Of a stretch of 11,774 nucleotides of DNA, positions 7,470 to 11,774 are shown piece after piece (the first letter of the stretch is position 1; every line of letters begins with the position of its first letter). Origin of the DNA: CBETVX01 sp965539935. GTDB lineage: Bacteria; Bacillota; Clostridia; Peptostreptococcales; Caminicellaceae. The notes under the pieces are model-generated. The model ran no database searches, was not told where the DNA came from, and saw nothing but the letters and a program-made list of their open reading frames with translations. Where the stretch lies: NCBI GenBank assembly GCA_965539935.1, contig CBETVX010000069.1:1-11774 (forward strand), in the 5' to 3' direction. Position numbers and translations under genes: made by a program.

Positions 7470-8402
7470 TTGGAAGTGTCAAATATGGATGAGTATAGCG
7501 GTGGAAAAATTTGTATAAAAATTCCAGCTCCTGGGTGGAGAAATGTTCACCTATGGGGGGAATATCATTTTGCATTAGGAATAAAAAAAGAATTTGAGAG
7601 GAAAAACTGGAAGGTTTTAATTCAGCCATTAAGTGAATGGTATTCACAAGAGGATAAAGATTATGATGTGGTGATTGTATTAAGGGGAAATAGTAAATAT
7701 ATTCCCCGTAAGTATCATTTTAATATAATGTGGAATATTTGTCATCCAAATATGATAAGTGTAAGTGAATATAATATGTATGATCATGTATTTGTTGCAT
7801 CAAACATATGGGCAAAACATCTATATAATCTTTGTGACGTGGAAGTAGAGCCCCTACTGCAATGTACTGATCCAGAACTTTTTTATCCCATAGATATATC
7901 AAAATATATTAATGATCTATTATTCGTAGGTAATTCAAGGGGAGTTTTTAGAAGGATAATTAAAGATGTTTTACCAACTGATAAAGATTTAGCAGTATAT
8001 GGATACAATTGGGATAGATGTATAAGTAGAAAATATATTAAGGCAACTCATATTCCAAATAAAAAACTTAGTGGACTTTATTCTTCATGCAAAATATTGC
8101 TTAATGACCATTGGGACGATATGAGGGAAAAGGGATTTTTATCAAACAGATTATTTGATGGATTTGCATCGGGAGCCTTTATAATTTCAGATAATATTGA
8201 AGGTAGTAAAGAGGTCTTTGGTAATGCATTAGTTACCTATAATAGCCGAGAAGAATTAAAAAGTTTAATAGAAGAATATCTTAATGATGAAAATTTAAGA
8301 AAAGAGAAGGCAAAAAGAGGATATGAAATAGTAATTAATAACCATACTTTTGAAAAAAGAATAGACAGAATTATTAGAGTTATACAAGAGAAAAACAAAT
8401 AA
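7470..8402 (+). CDS. CgeB-like glycosyltransferase
   Basis: A soluble 310-residue protein with a two-domain GT-B look. The N-terminal half opens with ICIKIPAPGWRNVHLWGEYHFA and contains YDVVIVLRG (65-73) and ICHPNMISVSEYNMYDHVFVAS (about 90-111). The C-terminal half resembles the 'glycosyltransferase group 1' domain found in CgeB-type proteins: LLFVGNSRGVFRR (150-162), LYSSCKILLNDHWDDMREKGFLSNRLFDGFASGAFIISD (about 203-241), then SREELKSLIEEYLND and a helical tail. The TTG at 7470 follows AAGAGG by 11 nt. An ATG at 7485 with GGAAGTG 6 nt before it is an equally credible start and loses only five residues. It follows rmlB by 8 nt and should be co-transcribed. The likely role is transfer of a sugar, perhaps rhamnose, to a surface protein or glycan; donor and acceptor are not visible in the sequence. 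Confidence 0.82.
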   Translation: MEVSNMDEYSGGKICIKIPAPGWRNVHLWGEYHFALGIKKEFERKNWKVLIQPLSEWYSQEDKDYDVVIVLRGNSKYIPRKYHFNIMWNICHPNMISVSEYNMYDHVFVASNIWAKHLYNLCDVEVEPLLQCTDPELFYPIDISKYINDLLFVGNSRGVFRRIIKDVLPTDKDLAVYGYNWDRCISRKYIKATHIPNKKLSGLYSSCKILLNDHWDDMREKGFLSNRLFDGFASGAFIISDNIEGSKEVFGNALVTYNSREELKSLIEEYLNDENLRKEKAKRGYEIVINNHTFEKRIDRIIRVIQEKNK

Positions 8403-8410
8403 TTTTAATA

Positions 8411-8476
8411 CCTACCTAATTTTCTCGTCTTAAAAGGATAGGTAGGCGTAATTGACAGATGATTATGCCTACCTAT
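8411..8476. terminator. Overlapping hairpins between convergent genes (likely bidirectional terminator)
   Basis: The gap between the convergent glycosyltransferase and beta-propeller genes holds a 15-bp stem with one G-U pair (8438-8452 with 8462-8476, 9-nt loop). It is followed by ATGAATTCTATTTTCC on the + strand and by CCTTTTAAG on the - strand. A second copy of CCTACCTA at 8411-8418 can pair with TAGGTAGG at 8439-8446 in competition, helped by TTTT 8420-8423 with AAAA 8432-8435. T-tracts are modest in both directions, so termination is probable but not certain. Confidence 0.6.
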
Positions 8477-8525
8477 ATGAATTCTATTTTCCTAATCTAT
8501 ATTTAAATATTCCTAAATTATGTTA

Positions 8526-9563
8526 TTACTTGTTTCGTAGATTTTCAAAACCTATAAAGGATATTTTAGGGTAATATGTTCCAAAAATTGTATTTACTTT
8601 GAAGTTATTAATGTCATCTTTATAATTGCTATGGAATTTATATTTAATAAAATTAGTGTTTATTTCTTCAATATATTCCTTTGATTCACTCCAATCCTTT
8701 CCATTATTTAATGAGTATCGACTCATAAGCCTATTGAAGCTAACCCAAATAAGCCATAGGGTTTCTCCTGTTTTAATAAAAGTTGGGAAGGAACAATTGG
8801 CAGGTTCCGACAAAGATAAAATTTCTGATGAAGAAATATCCTTGTCCCTATGATAATATTTCATAAATTTAACTATAAGATTATCATTTATAAATTCACT
8901 CCAGGTGATGTTGTGGGAATAGGCATCATCACTCAATACGTTTAAATATAATTTTTTATTATTAGTTTTTGTAATTTGCTTGGGAGAACTCCATGACTTT
9001 TCTATTAAATTAAATGTATTGACAAAAATTTCTCGGGAGTTATTTATATTATTAAAATAAAAAACATATAAATTATCGGATTCCCATGAAACAATAAAGG
9101 GATTAATGATGGGTGAGGATTGAATAACGTCTAAGGTAGCTTGATGCCATTTATCACCGTCATAATAATGATTTATTAAACCGAAGGTGTTTTTATACTT
9201 TATATCTTGAAGATAATATATCACATGAATATGTGAATTTTTTTTATGAATAAATGGATAGATTATGAAATAATTATTAGTATCATATTCAAAAAAAGTT
9301 TTGTATTTTATTTCATTATTATCGGTATAAATATATAATACTTTTCCATTCTTCTTATTAGCAATACCATATATTCTATCATTATTATCTATTTTTATAT
9401 CTAACTGATTTGAAGATATATCCGTGAGCAGTTGTATAGATTCATTCCAACCTTTGTCATAAATAAACTCTCTATAAAATAATATGGAGTCCTTTATATA
9501 AAAGTTTAAAATATCACCATTTGATTTTCTAAGAATTGTCTGAGTTGAATTAATAAATGTCAT
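8526..9563 (-). CDS. Asp-box (BNR-like) beta-propeller protein, non-enzymatic sialidase-fold type
   Basis: 345 residues with no signal peptide or membrane segment. The sequence is a series of short strands rich in Tyr, Phe, Trp and Asn. Recurring aromatic turns (FIYDKGWNES at 33-42, YDGDKWHQAT at 134-143, NLIEKSWSSPKQ at 185-196) end in a recognisable Asp-box-like motif SLNNGKDW (284-291; consensus SxDxGxxW with Asn for Asp) preceded by GETLWLIWVS. This fits a sialidase-like beta-propeller. The arginine triad and nucleophilic tyrosine of true sialidases cannot be assigned, so an enzyme name would be unjustified. The start is well supported: AAGGTGGG lies 6 nt before the ATG. The C terminus (GFENLRNK) stops where its paralogue at 11056-11774 continues into a linker and basic tail. 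The function is unknown; the neighbourhood suggests a surface or spore-layer protein. Confidence 0.7.
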   Translation of the reverse strand: MTFINSTQTILRKSNGDILNFYIKDSILFYREFIYDKGWNESIQLLTDISSNQLDIKIDNNDRIYGIANKKNGKVLYIYTDNNEIKYKTFFEYDTNNYFIIYPFIHKKNSHIHVIYYLQDIKYKNTFGLINHYYDGDKWHQATLDVIQSSPIINPFIVSWESDNLYVFYFNNINNSREIFVNTFNLIEKSWSSPKQITKTNNKKLYLNVLSDDAYSHNITWSEFINDNLIVKFMKYYHRDKDISSSEILSLSEPANCSFPTFIKTGETLWLIWVSFNRLMSRYSLNNGKDWSESKEYIEEINTNFIKYKFHSNYKDDINNFKVNTIFGTYYPKISFIGFENLRNK

Positions 9564-9577
9564 TAAAATCCCACCTT

Positions 9578-9600
9578 ATATATATTTATTAAATATATAT
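9578..9600 (-). repeat. A/T-only perfect inverted repeat in the leader of the beta-propeller gene
   Basis: A perfect 10-bp A/T-only stem (9578-9587 with 9591-9600, 3-nt loop) lies immediately upstream of the AAGGTGGG ribosome binding site of the - strand gene. It could fold in the 5' leader or simply mark an AT-rich promoter region. No convincing -35/-10 pair was identified. Confidence 0.4.
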
Positions 9601-9659
9601 GCAAGTAATTTTTTATTATTAGATTGTAACAAAAAAAGTCATTAATAATATACTAAAAA

Positions 9660-10022
9660 ATGAGAAAACTTGTTGATTTTAAATTGAAAAACCTTCAAAT
9701 ATCTAATATTTCATGTATAAAAGAGAATAAAAAAAAGATAAACTTAAATTTAAAGTAGTATGTAACCAAATTTTTCTTATACCATATAATGAATTAGGAC
9801 AAAAGATAAAAGATGGAAAAATAATGGGCTTAATCAAGAATGAACATGGAAAAGTATTATAAAAAATATATTAAAATAAACTATGGTTTTATATAAACTT
9901 TGCCACTAATTCAAATCCTTGTAATAGACGGAAGTGAAAAAAATAATAGCTCGAAAAGCGTTGAAATAGAAATACTACTGAAAAAAAGATATATAAATAT
10001 ACAAATGAACAATGAGAATTAA
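9660..10022 (+). pseudogene. Possible decayed coding region (three open fragments in alternating frames)
   Basis: The 509-nt gap between the divergent beta-propeller and cysteine-rich genes is not featureless. On the + strand an ATG at 9660 opens 32 codons (begins MRKLVDFKLKNLQISN) up to a TAG at 9756. An overlapping frame, open from 9731, reads on through VVCNQIFLIPYNELGQKI and DGKIMGLIKNEHGKVL to a TAA at 9860. The first frame then resumes at 9897 after a TAA (9894-9896), reads LPLIQILVIDGSEKN and SKSVEIEILLKKRYINIQ, and stops at 10020. An A8 run at 9729-9736 is a natural frameshift site between fragments 1 and 2. Joined, they would give roughly 120 residues. No good ribosome binding site precedes 9660. 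The GKIMGLIKNEHGKVL segment faintly recalls carboxypeptidase-regulatory-like repeats, but this is speculative. AT-rich chance openness is the alternative. Confidence 0.35.
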
Positions 10023-10072
10023 GAATTATTAAATATTATAATTATCTATATTAAAGGGAGGTTTTAAATTAT

Positions 10073-10936
10073 ATGGCCAAAAAGGTTTATAAACGTTCTG
10101 GAACTACACTTCAGCAAAATCAAGAAAGCTGTTGTACACCTGATCCAGGCTGTGTAGCACCAGAAACATATAATACAGAAGATATATCGGCTGAATGTGT
10201 CTTTATAGATAAAGTATATGATTCAGTTGTTTTAAAAGAAGAAATTAATCAAGTGGTTAATGATGTAGATTTAGGAAATACTATTACACCTGGCTCTACT
10301 GTTGATAGCGTTGTTGTTACTTGTTCAACTAAGCCTAATGGTACCTCTGCTGGAGCAACTGTAAGTATTATGACCAATTCTATTAATGGAATTACTCCAC
10401 CAAGTCCTACTCCAACAGATCCTAGTGGAATAGAACGTATACCGTTAGATTTTATTGATACTTCAGAATGTGATGATATGGGAACAGGTACTCCAATATT
10501 TTTAGATGAAACTTTAACAGTTTCTGGTCAAGTTTTAGTAACCTTCACCATTACATTCATTGATCCAGATGGAGAGTCATCAACAGTGGTTAGGACAGCT
10601 GTAATTGATATAGATGCTATTGAAAGAGATAAATTTGCTAATCTATGTATGCCATCTAGTTCAGCCGTTTTAAAACCATCATTAGTGGAATTCTGTGGTG
10701 CTATGTGTGATTTTGTGTTGCCTAGAGGAACAAATAGTATTACAGTAGACTCTACTGGTAATATATCTGTGGATGGGGTTCTAGTATTATGTATAACTAC
10801 TGAAAAGAAAGTTATAGTTCCAGTTCAAATGTGTGTTTTAACTACTGGTTCATGTTCACAAATTGAAGGAAGTGGAATGTGTTCCCAGTATCCAAGTTTG
10901 TTCCCAGAGCAGATTAATGTAGAAATACAAGAATAA
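10073..10936 (+). CDS. Cysteine-rich protein, candidate spore/exosporium surface component
   Basis: 287 residues, unrecognised at family level. Thirteen cysteines are spread over the chain: Cys20, 21, 27, 42, 84, 133, 192, 208, 212, 240, 254, 261 and 270. There is no signal peptide, membrane segment or metal-site pattern. The N terminus is basic (MAKKVYKRSG), followed by a CC-x5-C cluster and ECVFIDKVYDSVVLKEE (41-57), a layout reminiscent of clostridial spore-surface proteins. The middle is Thr/Ser/Pro-rich beta-type sequence (SPTPTDPSG at 111-119) with TVSGQVLVTFTITF (149-162). The C-terminal part has repeated cysteine-bearing strands. Such proteins are often disulfide-crosslinked in coats assembled from the mother-cell side, which needs no secretion signal; applying this here is inference. 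A strong GGGAGGT ribosome binding site lies 10 nt before the ATG, and a perfect terminator follows, so it is probably monocistronic. Confidence 0.72.
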   Translation: MAKKVYKRSGTTLQQNQESCCTPDPGCVAPETYNTEDISAECVFIDKVYDSVVLKEEINQVVNDVDLGNTITPGSTVDSVVVTCSTKPNGTSAGATVSIMTNSINGITPPSPTPTDPSGIERIPLDFIDTSECDDMGTGTPIFLDETLTVSGQVLVTFTITFIDPDGESSTVVRTAVIDIDAIERDKFANLCMPSSSAVLKPSLVEFCGAMCDFVLPRGTNSITVDSTGNISVDGVLVLCITTEKKVIVPVQMCVLTTGSCSQIEGSGMCSQYPSLFPEQINVEIQE

Positions 10937-10955
10937 AGGGGATATAATAGCTTTG

Positions 10956-10984
10956 AAATAGAAGGTCTATGACCTTCTATTTTT
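10956..10984 (+). terminator. Intrinsic terminator of the cysteine-rich gene
   Basis: A perfect 12-bp stem (10956-10967 AAATAGAAGGTC with 10971-10982 GACCTTCTATTT) with a 3-nt loop runs into a T5 tract at 10980-10984, 19 nt after the stop codon. The A-rich left arm gives a shorter T-stretch on the other strand, so it may also stop transcripts from the convergent - strand gene. Confidence 0.9.
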
Positions 10985-11055
10985 ATATAGATTTACCCTT
11001 AGCACATGGATATTTGAATGATATTTTTATTAGGCATTAAACTATAAAGAGAAAT

Positions 11056-11774
11056 TTAGTTAAATAGTTTACTTAATAAATTTAAGATATTTTTATAAAA
11101 AGTAATAAGATACTTTACCAATTTATTTAATTTTTTTTGTATTACTTTGATAAACCCTTTCAAGCAAATATTACAATTATTATTAGTATTATCCTCTGAA
11201 ATAGTTAAAGAATTTTGACTTTGTTTTTTTGTGCCTAAGATAGAATTTGACCCTTTGAATTTATTTATATCATCTAGACCCAGTAAATAGTAGGCATTAT
11301 TTTTAAAGTAGCCAAAAGTAGAAATGTCTTTATAGAGTTTTTTTCCTTCGTATACTTTTCCTATGTATTTTATTTCAAAGAACCCTTTAATATCTAATTT
11401 CTTTATTTTTGACCAGTTCTTACCAAAATTCCTAGAAGTCCTATAATAAATTTTTCCATTGTCTTTCCATGTTAACCACAGTGTTTCACTAAGTTCATAT
11501 ATATTATAATTGATATTTTCAATGGGTTCTTGATTTAATAATGTTTGAGATATTATTTTATTCTCATTAAAGGAAATATGATACAAATTCTTTATTTTTT
11601 CATCTTTGATATATATGAAATGGAAATTAGACATTGAGTCAACGTAAAATGCTTTGATATCTTTTATATCAATATTTGTAATTTTCTTCCGTAAAACAGT
11701 CCAATTTTTATTGATGGTAGAATAGGTTTGCAAAGTAAAATTAAACTTTTTTGATTTAAAGGATTTTAATACTA
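11056..11774 (-). CDS. Second Asp-box beta-propeller protein, paralogue of 8526-9563 (N terminus cut by right edge)
   Basis: The frame is open to the right edge: 13 codons precede the TTG at 11733 without a stop, and no ribosome binding site supports that TTG, so the true start is outside the window. About 238 residues are visible. It shares with the protein at 8526-9563 the block SETLWLTWKDNG...SRNFGKNWSK (Asp-box SRNFGKNW with Asn for Asp), matching GETLWLIW...SLNNGKDWSE, and the later DISTFGYFKNNAYYLLGLDD, matching NTIFGTYYPKISFIGFEN. Unlike its partner it continues past the propeller with a Ser/Asn/Gln-rich linker, a CxxC pair (NNNCNICLKGF) and a Lys/Leu/Ile-rich amphipathic tail of about 30 residues (IKVIQKKLNKLVKYLITF and on), which could serve attachment or oligomerisation. 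The function is unknown and no sialidase catalytic residues can be assigned. Confidence 0.68.
   Translation of the reverse strand, partial: VLKSFKSKKFNFTLQTYSTINKNWTVLRKKITNIDIKDIKAFYVDSMSNFHFIYIKDEKIKNLYHISFNENKIISQTLLNQEPIENINYNIYELSETLWLTWKDNGKIYYRTSRNFGKNWSKIKKLDIKGFFEIKYIGKVYEGKKLYKDISTFGYFKNNAYYLLGLDDINKFKGSNSILGTKKQSQNSLTISEDNTNNNCNICLKGFIKVIQKKLNKLVKYLITFYKNILNLLSKLFN

Noticed and set aside
8452..8457. TTGACA between convergent genes
   Set aside because: It lies in the loop region of the terminator hairpin with no -10 box at a sensible distance and no downstream + strand gene.
8526..9563. Naming the propeller protein a sialidase
   Set aside because: Only the fold-type Asp-box is visible; catalytic arginines and the nucleophile cannot be identified and there is no secretion signal.
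10013..10042. TATAAT at 10037-10042 as a promoter for the cysteine-rich gene
   Set aside because: The distance to the ribosome binding site is suitable, but there is no recognisable -35 box, and TATAAT-like strings are common in this AT-rich gap. It also cannot be told apart from a sporulation-sigma promoter.
11038..11071. Inverted repeat TAAACTAT/ATAGTTTA as terminator of the edge propeller gene
   Set aside because: The stem is only 8 A/T-rich pairs with an 18-nt loop, overlaps the end of the coding region and lacks a T-tract. The 10956-10984 hairpin is a better stop.

Overview
The window looks like chromosomal DNA of a low-GC, Gram-positive, anaerobic, amino-acid-fermenting and probably spore-forming clostridial organism (Clostridia/Tissierellia type). 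The reasons are strongly AT-rich DNA with A/T-ending codons, strong AGGAGG-like ribosome binding sites, intrinsic terminators, and the end of a Stickland-type ornithine fermentation operon. The genus cannot be fixed from the sequence alone.

Bases 1-3642 hold the 3' end of the ornithine-degradation operon on the + strand. It consists of the C-terminal half of D-ornithine 4,5-aminomutase OraE (cut by the window edge), a GlmL/MutL-like ASKHA ATPase that overlaps oraE by 11 nt, and ornithine racemase Orr, closed by an intrinsic terminator. Orr makes D-ornithine from L-ornithine. The B12- and PLP-dependent OraSE mutase turns that into 2,4-diaminopentanoate. The GlmL-like protein is probably a mutase accessory or reactivation factor. 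A lone small gene of the DUF3343 (putative Se/S carrier-like) type follows at 3704-3988.

Bases 4117-8402 hold a compact + strand cluster. It carries the complete four-enzyme dTDP-L-rhamnose pathway in the order rmlD-rmlA-rmlC-rmlB, followed by a CgeB-like glycosyltransferase. The set recalls the rhamnose (spsI-L) and cgeB genes that decorate Bacillus spores.

Bases 8403-11774 look like a surface-protein region. Two related Asp-box (BNR-like) beta-propeller proteins lie on the - strand (8526-9563, and 11056 to the right edge, where it is cut). Between them on the + strand is a cysteine-rich protein with no signal peptide (10073-10936). The 0.5 kb gap upstream of the cysteine-rich gene contains three consecutive open stretches on the + strand in alternating frames, read here as a possible decayed gene. 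Convergent gene ends carry hairpins at 8411-8476 and 10956-10984.

Working model (inference): the rml genes supply dTDP-rhamnose, the CgeB-like enzyme transfers sugar, and the cysteine-rich and beta-propeller proteins are parts of a spore or cell outer layer. No mobile element, CRISPR array, tRNA or rRNA gene was seen.
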